A stretch of DNA of 51,893 bases from an uncultured Alphaproteobacteria bacterium (GTDB lineage: Bacteria; Pseudomonadota; Alphaproteobacteria; Rhodobacterales; Rhodobacteraceae), in NCBI GenBank assembly GCA_902574225.1, contig CACGMO010000015.1, positions 1 through 51,893 on the forward strand, read 5' to 3'. The notes below the pieces were generated by a model that made no database searches, had not been told where the DNA came from, and worked only from the letters and a program-made list of their open reading frames with translations. The translations under genes were made by a program, and so were the position numbers. Of the stretch, positions 17,946 to 26,161 are shown in pieces. Each line of letters starts with the position of its first letter. Position 1 is the first letter of the stretch.

Positions 17946-18095
17946 CCTCTGTTCCTTTGCCTGAGATCGTTATCCCTTCGGCGGACTATTTAAAGTCGCT
18001 CTCCAGAGTGTTCAGTCTATACCGGTCCTTTTTGCCTGAGAGTTTCCGGGGCGGTTGCTCCTTCGGCAACTATTGCTAGTTTCTCCCGATACATC
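17939..18095 (-). promoter_or_regulatory. Tandem glycine riboswitch (two aptamers) before gcvT
   Basis: Two consecutive gcvT-motif aptamers read on the minus strand. Aptamer 1 (~18092-18011) has CGGGAGA, the GCCGAAGGAGCAA segment, and ACTCTCAGGCAAAAAGGACCG. Aptamer 2 (~18008-17941) has CTCTGGAGAG, CCGCCGAAGGGATAA, and ATCTCAGGCAAAGGAACAGAG. These are the consensus glycine-binding features, in the standard order and with a short linker. Known glycine riboswitches of this type turn on glycine cleavage genes when glycine is abundant. Confidence 0.96.
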
Positions 18096-18165
18096 AGTAA
18101 AGATATTACAAAAGCTTTAAACTTTCAAGAATTTTGGCCACGTAGATATCCACTGAAAAATAAAA

Positions 18166-19041
18166 CTATTCAGAAACGTCAAGTTTGTCCTGCGTTTTTA
18201 ATTCAAAATCCGACGCGTCATGTCTTTCATGCAACTGAAATCTTGGGTTTCCTACTACACGATTAACCATCCGTGCTTTACTTGCTGTTGGTCTTTGATC
18301 TATTTTTTCAGCCCAAGCAACGACATTTTTATATGAAGACACATCCAAAAAGTTACCAGCGCTATATAATCGACCAAGCACGAGCTGTCCGTACCATGGC
18401 CAAGAGGCTATATCAGCAATAGTGAATTTTTCACAAGCTAAGTATTCAGTTTGACTTAATCTTTGGTCCAATACGTCCAACTGGCGTTTGGTTTCCATCG
18501 CATATCTGTCTATTGGATATTGAAATTTTTCAGGCGCATAGGAATAAAAATGTCCAAAGCCGCCTCCCAAATAAGGCGTGCTTCCCATTTGCCAAAATAA
18601 CCAGGAAAGGCATTCAGTACGCTTGTTTAGTTCTGTTGGCAAAAACTCTGAAAATTTTTCGGCTAAGTATAAGAGAATAGCACCGGACTCAAAAACTCGT
18701 TGTTCTTTTCCATTTGACTGATCTAGTAACGCTGGAATTTTTGAATTGGGGTTTATTTCTACAAAACCAGATGAAAACTGCTCACCTTTATTTATTCGGC
18801 AAAGCCACGCGTCGTACTCAGCGCCTTCATGCCCCAAAGCTAGCAGCTCCTCTAACATCAATGTTATTTTTACACCATTTGGCGTTCCCTGAGAGTATAA
18901 TTGCAATGGATGCTTTCCTCTGGGAAGCTTCTGGTCATAAGCAGAGCCAGCTGTGGGTTTGTTTATGCTTTCAAACGCTCCCCCACTAGGCTTATCCCAT
19001 TCCCAAACCTCAGGTGGAATATATGTGCTTTCTTTATTCAT
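18166..19041 (-). CDS. yghU: Glutathione S-transferase family, YghU-type disulfide-bond oxidoreductase
   Basis: Start taken at ATG 19039-19041 with AAAGGGC upstream; the longer frame to 19098 has no ribosome site. The 291-residue product has a long N-terminal extension (PPEVWEWDKPSGG) typical of YghU, a thioredoxin-like domain with LYSQGTPNGVKITLMLEELL, and the cis-Pro region NPNSKIPALLD, then an all-helical domain with YLGGGFGHFY. YghU-type enzymes bind two glutathiones and reduce disulfides. Divergent from an MFS transporter across a 107-base gap. Confidence 0.9.
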   Translation of the reverse strand: MNKESTYIPPEVWEWDKPSGGAFESINKPTAGSAYDQKLPRGKHPLQLYSQGTPNGVKITLMLEELLALGHEGAEYDAWLCRINKGEQFSSGFVEINPNSKIPALLDQSNGKEQRVFESGAILLYLAEKFSEFLPTELNKRTECLSWLFWQMGSTPYLGGGFGHFYSYAPEKFQYPIDRYAMETKRQLDVLDQRLSQTEYLACEKFTIADIASWPWYGQLVLGRLYSAGNFLDVSSYKNVVAWAEKIDQRPTASKARMVNRVVGNPRFQLHERHDASDFELKTQDKLDVSE

Positions 19042-19133
19042 TTTGATGCCCTTTATGATCCCATAAAAAATTAACCTTTTAACAAAAGTTATATGCAAAA
19101 GTAACTATTTAATATCCCGTTTTGAGTAAATCG

Positions 19134-19149
19134 TGATAGTAAACTATCA
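19134..19149. promoter_or_regulatory. Inverted repeat overlapping the MFS start codon
   Basis: TGATAGT (19134-19140) and ACTATCA (19143-19149) form a perfect 7-base inverted repeat with a 2-base centre. Its last base is the A of the proposed ATG. It could be an operator, or an RNA structure over the start. The gene has no visible ribosome site. Confidence 0.4.
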
Positions 19150-20351
19150 TGCTTTCACGCTTTCGAAACAAAAAAATTCCTGACATATATCTTTTTATTA
19201 GTCATTTTTTAGACCACTTCATAATTCTTGTCTTTGCCAAGGCAGCTTATGATGCAGGGCGGGACATAGGGCTCACCTATGGTGAAACTATAAAGCTGGC
19301 AACATTGGGGTTTATTCTGTTTGGTATTGCATCACCAATAGCAGCCAGAGTAGCTGACATTTTTTCAAGATCTATTACAATGGTAGTATTTCATTTTGGG
19401 ATAGGCATTTCGTCGATCCTGATAAGTTTTTCTTACACATCACTCCATCTGGTATTAGGCTTGTCCAGCTTGGGTTTTTTTGCTGCTATTTTTCATCCGG
19501 TCGGAATAGCAATGCTATTGGAAAAAAAAGAGCGCGTCGGTCTACGCCTCGGTGTCAATGGATTATTCGGAAATATGGGCGTAGCTAGTGCTCCATTAAT
19601 TACAGGCATTATTATTTTTTATAGTGATTGGAAAATGGCTTTCTTGATATCTGGAATAATATGCATAATTTACGGAATATTTTTTGCGCATGCTCTCAAA
19701 CCTATGGAGTTGCCTAATGGAGGATCGCCTAAAATAAAGTCTGAAAAGTTTTCTCATGGCTGGAGGCAAGCTCTTTTAGCCTTAGCAATTAGTACCACCT
19801 TTGGAGGTTTCGTTTTTACAGCGGTAACTTTCCTAGTTCCTCGGTATTTGGAGCTTTATATGGAAAACCTTATGCTTTCTGTTGCGATGACTGGACTCCT
19901 TGCTTCTTTTGTCTATGCAATATCTTCTTTTTCACAGGTTGTTGTTGGATGGTTTATTGATCGTATATCGCCCAAAATAGTTTTATTTATTGTCTCAATT
20001 GGTCAGATAATCTTTATATATTTGGCGTCTCAATTCGACGGTTACAAGCTATTATTCTTTATGACGTTAGCGGTCTGTTTTGTTTTCGGGCAAATTCCAA
20101 TTATTGATGCTGTTATGGTACGGTATGTTCCTGATAGCTGGAGGAATCGCGTTCTTAGCATGAAGTTTGTTCTCAATCTTGGAGTTGGCGCTACTGTGCT
20201 ACCAACATGTAGTTTTATGTTGGACAAGGGATATAAGTTGTCGGAACTTTTTAGTTTTTTAAGTTTGTTTTCTGTTATTATTGTTCTGGCATCTATTTTA
20301 TTACCGTCACAAAGTTCTACTCGTGCTGAGAGGATGATTTTAAGGAAATAA
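19149..20351 (+). CDS. MFS transporter, fosmidomycin-resistance-like
   Basis: A 400-residue protein with about twelve hydrophobic spans in two six-span halves. The N-terminal half has IYLFISHFLDHFIILVF and GFFAAIFHPVGIAML, the latter a segment seen in Fsr-type efflux proteins; the cytoplasmic loop near residues 190-205 is basic. The substrate cannot be predicted. The ATG has no clear ribosome site and overlaps an inverted repeat, so the exact start is uncertain. Divergent from the yghU-like gene. Confidence 0.85.
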   Translation: MLSRFRNKKIPDIYLFISHFLDHFIILVFAKAAYDAGRDIGLTYGETIKLATLGFILFGIASPIAARVADIFSRSITMVVFHFGIGISSILISFSYTSLHLVLGLSSLGFFAAIFHPVGIAMLLEKKERVGLRLGVNGLFGNMGVASAPLITGIIIFYSDWKMAFLISGIICIIYGIFFAHALKPMELPNGGSPKIKSEKFSHGWRQALLALAISTTFGGFVFTAVTFLVPRYLELYMENLMLSVAMTGLLASFVYAISSFSQVVVGWFIDRISPKIVLFIVSIGQIIFIYLASQFDGYKLLFFMTLAVCFVFGQIPIIDAVMVRYVPDSWRNRVLSMKFVLNLGVGATVLPTCSFMLDKGYKLSELFSFLSLFSVIIVLASILLPSQSSTRAERMILRK

Positions 20352-20437
20352 TAAAGTTGTTGGGCTATTTTCTTTTGTCCAAATGCTATACTTTGATGTA
20401 ACTTTCTGTAACAAAAATAAATAATTGTGAGACATAT

Positions 20438-21049
20438 ATGAATGACTTTAGGAACAGAGATTTTTTTCATGAAGGAATGAGAGAGTTTCAGGATCTTTTT
20501 GACGGGCGCAGAACAGCTGAAGCCATTGAAACAAACAGAAAGCACTATGAATTTTGGGATGATGAAAAAAAATTAATAAAAAATGCGCAATTCTTCTTTA
20601 TAGCGAGCTCTTGGAAAGAATATATCGATTGTAATATAAAATCAGGGGATCCAGGATTTGTGAAGATACTTGAGGGAGGAGTAATTGAATATCCAGAATA
20701 TGATGGGAATTCCATGTATCGGACAGCCGGTAATATCATAAAAAATCCAAATGTTGCGTTATTATTTGTAAATTTTGATGGAAAAAGTCGCCGTATAAGG
20801 ATTAATGGACAGGCGAGTATTCATAGGGATAGAAAATCCTTGGAAAAACACCATGGTGCTAAGTTTGTTGTGCGAATAAAATGCGAAATTTACCCAAATT
20901 GCCCGCGATACGTACCAAATTTAAAAGAGAGTAAACCATCCGCGCATATTCCTAGAAAAGGAAAGGGAGTACCTCCGCCACCAGAGTGGAAACAAAGGGA
21001 TTATATTCGAGATATATTACCTAAGGGCGATCCACATAGGAAAAAGTGA
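20438..21049 (+). CDS. Pyridoxamine 5'-phosphate oxidase-like FMN-binding protein
   Basis: A 203-residue protein of the PPOX split-barrel superfamily. Recognisable parts are FFFIASSWKEYIDCNIKSGDPGFVKIL and YDGNSMYRTAGNIIKNPNVALLFV (both quoted only in part: DCNIKSGDPGFVKI and NIIKNPNVALLFV), then RRIRINGQASI, the usual flavin-binding strands. Proteins of this subgroup are uncharacterised FMN- or F420-type oxidoreductases; the specific reaction is unknown. The C-terminal PRKGKGVPPPPEWKQRD is also conserved in the subgroup as I remember it. Monocistronic. Confidence 0.85.
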   Translation: MNDFRNRDFFHEGMREFQDLFDGRRTAEAIETNRKHYEFWDDEKKLIKNAQFFFIASSWKEYIDCNIKSGDPGFVKILEGGVIEYPEYDGNSMYRTAGNIIKNPNVALLFVNFDGKSRRIRINGQASIHRDRKSLEKHHGAKFVVRIKCEIYPNCPRYVPNLKESKPSAHIPRKGKGVPPPPEWKQRDYIRDILPKGDPHRKK

Positions 21050-21090
21050 ATTACGGATACTCTATCAGAATAAGAAAGGAAATAGATTAA

Positions 21091-21711
21091 CTAAAAAATC
21101 GATATGGATATTCCTACAAGTACCAAGAGTATACCAGAAATTAAATTTGTTAAACTAATTGCGTTTGGAGAAGATAATAGTGACCTAATTTTTGCAACGA
21201 AAAGTATCATTAAAATATTTCCTATCATCGGGACGGAAAAAGAGAGAACTGAAATTAGAAAAACATCAGCAAGTCCTATTAATTCAAAATTGAAAAAACC
21301 TGGAAGCAGTGTCATATAGAAAAGTGATGCTTTGGGATTTGCAGTTACAGCGATGAAGCCTGCATAAAAACCTGCAACAAATCCTGATTTAGTAAGACGG
21401 TGATCTTCACTTAACAGCTTATTCCTTGAGTATATTATCTGCAATCCCATCAAGACTAAAACAAAAGAAGCAAAGTATCGAAATATCAATAAAATATCGG
21501 AATAAATTGATATAAGAAGACCCAAGCTAAAATAAACCGCAAAGGGCCAAAGCATGTCACCTAGAGAAACGCCTAGAGCAAGCGAAATTGAGGATTTAGC
21601 TCCACCAGAAACTGTCCTAGCAATTAGTGCCACCCAAACAGGACCAGGGGTAAGAAACAAAATAATTAATGCAAAAAAATAAAGGATGATTTGACTGTTG
21701 TCGATTGTCAT
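21091..21711 (-). CDS. LysE/RhtB family amino-acid exporter
   Basis: A 206-residue inner-membrane protein with about six spans. The N-terminal FLTPGPVWVALIARTVSGGAK is the LysE-type signature (P-G-P followed by the Gly-rich loop), and GASLGDMLW-like spacing (ALGVSLGDMLWPFAVYFSLG) and NPKASLFYMTLLPGF complete the family pattern. Such proteins export amino acids such as lysine, homoserine or threonine; the substrate is not readable here. Divergent from the homocysteine methyltransferase-like gene by 84 bases. Confidence 0.9.
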   Translation of the reverse strand: MTIDNSQIILYFFALIILFLTPGPVWVALIARTVSGGAKSSISLALGVSLGDMLWPFAVYFSLGLLISIYSDILLIFRYFASFVLVLMGLQIIYSRNKLLSEDHRLTKSGFVAGFYAGFIAVTANPKASLFYMTLLPGFFNFELIGLADVFLISVLSFSVPMIGNILMILFVAKIRSLLSSPNAISLTNLISGILLVLVGISISIF

Positions 21712-21795
21712 TAAATTTCCAAAAAAACTATTTGCTTCACTTTTTTTTGCTTAAAGTGCTAAAGAATAAATTACAAGGCAAAAAAAGGATATTTA

Positions 21796-22716
21796 ATGGA
21801 AACTGAATATGAGACCCTTAAAAAGAAAATTGATGAAAATGATTTGATTATACTGGATGGAGGCGTCGGAACTGAGTTGCAATTTAGGGGTATAGAGATG
21901 GATGGAACTTGGTGTGGGTCCGCCTCACTAAATACTCAAGTTTTAGAACAAATTCATTTAGATTACATAAATGCAGGTGCAGAAGTGATAACTACAAATA
22001 CCTATGCATCTAGTCGTTTAATGTTAGAAGCAGCAGGTCTGGCAGATAGCTTTAAAGAAATTAATTCAAAAGCGATTTTTGCAGCACAAGAAGCAAAAAT
22101 AAAGGCAAAAAGAGACGATATATTAATTGCAGGATCTTTATCTCATAGACTTCCGATACCTGACGGCGCAAAGCAATCTGATCCAAAGCACGGAGTATCC
22201 GAAAATAGATTGAGAGAAAATTGTGAGGAAATGGCTCTGTTTTTGGCTGAAAATGGGTGTGATATTATTATTTTAGAAATGATGTACCACCCTGATAGAA
22301 TGCTATCAGTCTTTGAAGCTGCAGCAAAAAGTAAAAAACCCGTATGGGCAGGTTTCTCAACTCGATTGAGCGATACGGGTCTTGTGTTAAGTTTTATGGA
22401 AGAAGATGATATTCCTTTTGAACGAATTGTTAATATAGTCAAAGATTTTAATATCGATGTTGCTGGCATTATGCACACAGATGTAAACGCCGTAAGCGAG
22501 TCGTTAAAGGTATTAAGAAACTTTTTTGATGGACCACTTATGGTTTATCCGGACTCGGGCGGATGGGTATCACCGAATTGGGACTTCAATAAAGTAATAC
22601 AACCTAAACAACTTAAATCCTTTGCTGAAAAATGGATTAAGGAAGGGGTAAATATTATTGGTGGCTGTTGCGGGTTGTCACCAAATCATATTAGAGAGAT
22701 AGCCCAATTAAAATGA
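21796..22716 (+). CDS. Homocysteine S-methyltransferase family protein
   Basis: A 306-residue TIM-barrel protein with LILDGGVGTELQFRG at the N terminus, TTNTYASSR, and the zinc-binding IIGGCCGLSPNHIREIA at the C terminus (Cys291, Cys292). In characterised members (MetH N-terminal domain, BHMT, MmuM) a third Cys, in a G-x-N-C motif, completes the zinc site; here the matching position is His227 in GIMHTDV. A Cys-to-His zinc ligand is plausible, but the methyl donor and acceptor are uncertain. Overlaps nothing and converges with the next gene. Confidence 0.85.
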   Translation: METEYETLKKKIDENDLIILDGGVGTELQFRGIEMDGTWCGSASLNTQVLEQIHLDYINAGAEVITTNTYASSRLMLEAAGLADSFKEINSKAIFAAQEAKIKAKRDDILIAGSLSHRLPIPDGAKQSDPKHGVSENRLRENCEEMALFLAENGCDIIILEMMYHPDRMLSVFEAAAKSKKPVWAGFSTRLSDTGLVLSFMEEDDIPFERIVNIVKDFNIDVAGIMHTDVNAVSESLKVLRNFFDGPLMVYPDSGGWVSPNWDFNKVIQPKQLKSFAEKWIKEGVNIIGGCCGLSPNHIREIAQLK

Positions 22717-22725
22717 AAATGTCAG

Positions 22726-23367
22726 TTAGGGTTTGTTTCTTATTAAACCCATCGGCATGGAAGAAATACGCTTCATCTCATCCGAAGAAAATAGCTCAGG
22801 ATTTTTTATAAAGTCTAACATCATATCCGATGCATCTCCTCCCCAAAAAACTTGTCCTTCGACTACAAACGTTGGTACGCCAAATACGCCATTTTCTATA
22901 GCTTTAGATGTGTTGGCACGCAATATCTTTTTAAGAGCACTTTCATCTTGTATCGAATGCGTTGATGATGTGTGTTCATTTACTACGGCTTCTAGTTTCT
23001 CTATTCCCTCTTTCTGATCCGGTTGTTGTCCTTGTTTGTAGATAATGTCGAATATTTCTTTAGTTACTTGAAAGGTTGAATTTCCTGCGATACATGACAG
23101 CAAGGCCGGTAGAGGGTTAAATGGGTGTGAGGGAGGCATAGTATATTTTATCCCTAACTTGTCAGCTTTCCATTTGAAAAAACGATAAGTAAATATTCTT
23201 TTAGGGACAATTTCTGCAGGTCCAAGTTGACCCCAATGTTTTAGAAGAGCGCCAAATACGACTGGATGTATTGTGATGTTAAGCTCATTTTCAAACTTTT
23301 TAAATTGTGAAAATTGTAAATAAGCAAAGGGAGAAATAAAATCAAAATACCAATCAACTTTTTTCAA
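22726..23367 (-). CDS. 2-hydroxychromene-2-carboxylate isomerase / DsbA-like protein
   Basis: A 213-residue thioredoxin-fold protein with DWYFDFISPFAYLQ at the N terminus (the family's Ser in SPFAY takes the place of the DsbA Cys pair) and GVFGVPTFVVEGQVFWGGD near the C terminus, the HCCA isomerase/kappa-GST pattern. Enzymes of this type use glutathione to isomerise aromatic-degradation intermediates; no aromatic pathway lies nearby, so the substrate is open. Start is TTG 23365-23367 with AGGAG seven bases upstream. Confidence 0.88.
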   Translation of the reverse strand: MKKVDWYFDFISPFAYLQFSQFKKFENELNITIHPVVFGALLKHWGQLGPAEIVPKRIFTYRFFKWKADKLGIKYTMPPSHPFNPLPALLSCIAGNSTFQVTKEIFDIIYKQGQQPDQKEGIEKLEAVVNEHTSSTHSIQDESALKKILRANTSKAIENGVFGVPTFVVEGQVFWGGDASDMMLDFIKNPELFSSDEMKRISSMPMGLIRNKP

Positions 23368-23426
23368 AATAATCTCCTAATATACCTATGCTATCATATA
23401 GAACGAACTTGTGCTTTTTTATTTAG

Positions 23427-23432
23427 TATAAT
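23427..23432 (+). promoter_or_regulatory. -10 box before the GST gene
   Basis: A consensus TATAAT lies 25 bases before the start codon of the GST gene, in the divergent gap. No convincing -35 partner at 16-18 bases is seen. Confidence 0.35.
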
Positions 23433-23456
23433 AGCATTTTATCCTTAGGAAACACT

Positions 23457-24119
23457 ATGTATAAACTTTACACAGCACCCACTCCAAATGGATGGAAAGT
23501 AGCTATGGCTCTTGAAGAGTTAAGAGCTCAATACGATGTACAGCTTATAGATTTACAATCAGGCGAGCAACATTCAAACTGGTTCTTACAAATAAATCCC
23601 AATGGACGAATTCCAGTTTTAAAAACAATGGGAAGAGATAGCAACATCATTTTTGACTCAAACGCCATCCTTATTTATTTGGCAGAAAAGTTTGGCCAGT
23701 TATTACCAATTAATGAACCTGATAGAACATTAGTCTTACAATGGTTAATGTTCCAAGCAAGCGGGATAGGGCCAATGCAAGGGCAGGCAGTGGTTTTTGA
23801 ACGGTACTTCCCAAATGATGTTCCTGCCGCGCGCAAACGATATCATAATGAAACAAGAAGATTATATGAAGTCTTAGATGTACGGCTCAGTCAATCTGAA
23901 TGGCTAGCCCGGGACTTTTCTATCGCGGATATTGCCAATTGGTCTTGGATAAGGAGTCATAAATGGGCACGAGTTTCGACTGAGGGTCTGGAAAGTTTGG
24001 AAAGATGGATGGAACAAATGCGTATACGTCCAGCTTGTGACAGAGGTCTTAACATTCCTCCATCGCCAGGAAAAGCAGATAAGGTAAAGTCTTTTGGAAG
24101 TGCGATGACCACGACATGA
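23457..24119 (+). CDS. Glutathione S-transferase, YfcG/Nu-class-like
   Basis: A 220-residue two-domain GST. The thioredoxin-like half has LYTAPTPNGWKVAMALEEL (the TPNG turn binds glutathione in YfcG-type enzymes), INPNGRIPVL with the cis-Pro, and IFDSNAILIYLAEKFG. The helical half contains FSIADIANWSW, the N-capping and folding motif. These often act as glutathione-dependent disulfide reductases rather than classical transferases. AGGA precedes the ATG. Its stop overlaps the next start (ATGA), so it is coupled to the VOC gene. Confidence 0.92.
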   Translation: MYKLYTAPTPNGWKVAMALEELRAQYDVQLIDLQSGEQHSNWFLQINPNGRIPVLKTMGRDSNIIFDSNAILIYLAEKFGQLLPINEPDRTLVLQWLMFQASGIGPMQGQAVVFERYFPNDVPAARKRYHNETRRLYEVLDVRLSQSEWLARDFSIADIANWSWIRSHKWARVSTEGLESLERWMEQMRIRPACDRGLNIPPSPGKADKVKSFGSAMTTT

Positions 24120-24598
24120 GTGAAATTGAGATTAATGGTATGGCTCATGTAATATTAACGGTTACACGTTTTAGTGAAGCAAGACAATTTTACAAAAGCC
24201 TTTTGCCAAAATTTGGAATGATCTGTGTTATGGATGGACAGGATTTTTGCTATCATGTTGGAGGTAGAACGGCTATAGGTATAAGAAGATGTGATCCTGA
24301 ATTTTCAGCCGAAACCTTCCAACAATATAGGGTTGGTCTTCATCATCTATGTTTAAGGGCTAAAAGTCGTGATGATGTCGATAGAACTTATGAGCTTTTG
24401 ACACAGATCAATGCAAAAGTTGTACGTGGCCCCGAAGAACGAGATTGGGCTCCAGGTTATTATTATGTATTATTTGAAGACCCAGATGGAATTCGGATAG
24501 AGGTAAATTTCATTCCTGGTGCTGGTCTATTGAAGGAGGGCGAAGAGTTTAAATCAAAAGATGATTACATTCGAAAGGATGGTAAGGATGTAAAGTAA
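24116..24598 (+). CDS. VOC (glyoxalase/dioxygenase superfamily) protein
   Basis: A 160-residue protein with paired beta-alpha-beta-beta-beta modules: MAHVILTVTRFSEARQFY opens the first, and GLHHLCLRAKSRDDVD and YYVLFEDPDGIRIEV close the second with the usual His and Glu metal ligands. VOC proteins include glyoxalase I, fosfomycin-resistance enzymes and dioxygenases. Coupled by ATGA overlap to a GST gene, it probably acts on a glutathione or thiol adduct, or a similar small electrophile; that is inference. Confidence 0.9.
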   Translation: MSEIEINGMAHVILTVTRFSEARQFYKSLLPKFGMICVMDGQDFCYHVGGRTAIGIRRCDPEFSAETFQQYRVGLHHLCLRAKSRDDVDRTYELLTQINAKVVRGPEERDWAPGYYYVLFEDPDGIRIEVNFIPGAGLLKEGEEFKSKDDYIRKDGKDVK

Positions 24599-24631
24599 TT
24601 AATATTAGGTTAAATCAAAATAGGGTAAAAA

Positions 24632-25039
24632 ATGCAACAAAATTTGCTAGAAGAGTATACGGATTTCGTAGATAAAGTTACAAGTGAAGCTTCAAAATCA
24701 TCGGATAAAATGAGGGAACGTATCGATTATCTCAATTCCAAAGATATCGAGATGTCACGATTGCTAACAGCTGGTATTGGTTTATCTGGAGAAGTTGGAG
24801 AGTTTAATGAAATAATTAAGAAAATAATGTTTCAGGAAAAGGCGTTTGATGTTGTTGCGCATGAACACATGAGAAGAGAATTGGGCGATATAATGTGGTA
24901 CGTAGCTCAAGCTTGTCTAGCGCTGAAGGTTGACTTAGTGGATATTATAAATGGTAATAAGGATAAATTATCAAAGCGATTTCCACAAAAACGGTTTGAT
25001 AAAAAGTTTGATACTAAAAGAAATACAGGGGACGTTTAA
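24632..25039 (+). CDS. MazG-like nucleotide pyrophosphohydrolase
   Basis: A 135-residue all-helical NTP pyrophosphatase of the MazG-like group. The Mg2+-binding acidic pattern is present: GEVGEFNEIIKK (E-x-x-E) and RRELGDIMWYVAQ (E-x-x-D), followed by NGNKDKLSKRFP near the end. Such enzymes hydrolyse non-canonical or excess (d)NTPs. AGGG precedes the ATG. The stop lies inside a bidirectional terminator hairpin shared with the convergent DoxX-like gene. Confidence 0.9.
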   Translation: MQQNLLEEYTDFVDKVTSEASKSSDKMRERIDYLNSKDIEMSRLLTAGIGLSGEVGEFNEIIKKIMFQEKAFDVVAHEHMRRELGDIMWYVAQACLALKVDLVDIINGNKDKLSKRFPQKRFDKKFDTKRNTGDV

Positions 25040-25046
25040 GGTCCCC
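25028..25046. terminator. Bidirectional terminator between mazG-like and doxX-like genes
   Basis: GGGGAC (25028-25033) and GTCCCC (25041-25046) pair around a 7-base loop that contains the stop codon of the plus-strand gene. TTAAAAT follows on the plus strand. Placement between two convergent genes fits a shared terminator. Confidence 0.7.
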
Positions 25047-25054
25047 TTAAAATA

Positions 25055-25483
25055 TTAAGCACGGTTTCCACGTAGAGCGAAAAATAAACCTCCGACCCAC
25101 ATAAATACGTGAAGGTTGTCATACAAAATTACGTCTAGAAAGCTTTCGGGTTCGCCAATCCATATCACGCCCGTAGTTATACAACCTATAGTAAACCCGC
25201 TGAAGCGCGTTAGGGTGTCTCCCAACCAACTTGGTATTTTTCTTGTGTTAAACAATCCGCCTGCTATTAAACCGAGCCCACTACCTAACTCACCAAGAGC
25301 TACCACCCACCAAACAAGAACAGAAAGACCATAGGATTCTGCTTCAGCAGGGTCTATGGGCAATTTCATCAATCCCATTTGGATGAACAATAACGCTAAA
25401 GGTATTCTTAATAACCAATGAGACGTGCAAAATTCTGGTATAGCGCTATTAAACCGTTCTAATCTTTTCACAATTGCATTCAT
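25055..25483 (-). CDS. DoxX-like inner-membrane protein
   Basis: Start placed at ATG 25481-25483, eight bases after AAGGAG; the upstream extension would overlap the CDGSH stop. The 142-residue product has about four hydrophobic spans with LLRIPLALLFIQMGLMKLPI near the N terminus (quoted in part), VALGELGSGLGLIAGGLF, and a C-terminal HVFMWVGGLFFALRG. This is the DoxX/SURF4-like layout. The function of the family is poorly known; some members partner with thiol-stress proteins. Fourteen bases downstream of a CDGSH iron-sulfur gene, probably cotranscribed. Confidence 0.7.
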   Translation of the reverse strand: MNAIVKRLERFNSAIPEFCTSHWLLRIPLALLFIQMGLMKLPIDPAEAESYGLSVLVWWVVALGELGSGLGLIAGGLFNTRKIPSWLGDTLTRFSGFTIGCITTGVIWIGEPESFLDVILYDNLHVFMWVGGLFFALRGNRA

Positions 25484-25497
25484 GTACTCACTCCTTG

Positions 25498-25713
25498 TTA
25501 CGCGCAGTCGCAAACAACTGTTTTTAAATCATTGCATCCGCAGACACTCACAGAAGTGTTTGCAGACGCGACATATTTTTCAGGAATGAAGGAGGTGTTT
25601 TTATGGCTTCCATCGCATAGCGGGTACTTTGCACTCTGACCACATTGGCAAATGAAATACGACTTTCCGCTTACGACGTCAAGCTTAGTAAATTTTTTCT
25701 CTTCGTTACTCAT
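25498..25713 (-). CDS. CDGSH iron-sulfur domain protein
   Basis: A 71-residue protein with CQCGQSAKYPLCDGSH, the complete three-Cys-one-His motif (C-x-C-x2-S-x3-P-x-C-D-G-S-H) that binds a redox-active, labile 2Fe-2S cluster as in mitoNEET. It has no membrane anchor. A Cys-rich tail (CGCNDLKTVVCDC) adds four further Cys and is unusual. First gene of a small operon with the DoxX-like gene. Confidence 0.93.
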   Translation of the reverse strand: MSNEEKKFTKLDVVSGKSYFICQCGQSAKYPLCDGSHKNTSFIPEKYVASANTSVSVCGCNDLKTVVCDCA

Positions 25714-25748
25714 TTGTTACTCCATAATCCCGGATTCTATAAATAATC

Positions 25749-26000
25749 TCAGTTAACAGCTACTAAATCGAGCGCCTTGTTGCATGAACTTATCGCACTC
25801 ACAGACATTCCCATGTCATGCTGTCTTTTGCATTCAGACTGCAAATATTTAATATCTGCCAGAGTCTTTTCGTTGAAAGACGCTGTCTTTAAAGCTTTCT
25901 TTATTTTTGTATTGAATGCCGCCATTTCGCTACAGCCACTTGCATAAACGCTTGTGCTAAAGAGTGTAATGACGAATACAGACGCAATAATTTTCTTCAT
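25749..26000 (-). CDS. Small secreted protein, function unknown
   Basis: An 83-residue protein with a clear signal peptide (MKKIIASVFVITLFSTSVYA, cleavage near residue 20). The mature ~60 residues are helical and charged with three Cys (CSEM, SECKRQ, SCNKAL), spaced as in small periplasmic helical proteins. No family recognised. It is divergent from the small membrane protein at 26162, with a symmetric motif in the gap. Confidence 0.7.
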   Translation of the reverse strand: MKKIIASVFVITLFSTSVYASGCSEMAAFNTKIKKALKTASFNEKTLADIKYLQSECKRQHDMGMSVSAISSCNKALDLVAVN

Positions 26001-26093
26001 TTTTAAATCTCCGCATTGTTTGTAGGCGATTAGATAGGTCTATTTTTTTTAAAACCAAGCTAAAAAAAAATTTTTTCCCAAATCTGAGGCAAA

Positions 26094-26113
26094 ATGACAC
26101 ACCCAGTTGTCAT
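26094..26113. promoter_or_regulatory. Inverted repeat in the divergent promoter of the cryptochrome operon
   Basis: ATGACA (26094-26099) and TGTCAT (26108-26113) form a perfect 6-base inverted repeat with an 8-base centre. TTGTCA (26107-26112) could be a -35 box for the plus strand, with an AT-rich CATATTTG about 17 bases on. The element sits 48 bases before the first gene of the small-protein/TIGR03643/cryptochrome run and so may control it. Confidence 0.4.
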
Positions 26114-26161
26114 CTTTTCGATCCAGAACATATTTGTTGAACAAAACAAGGAGAAATAATC

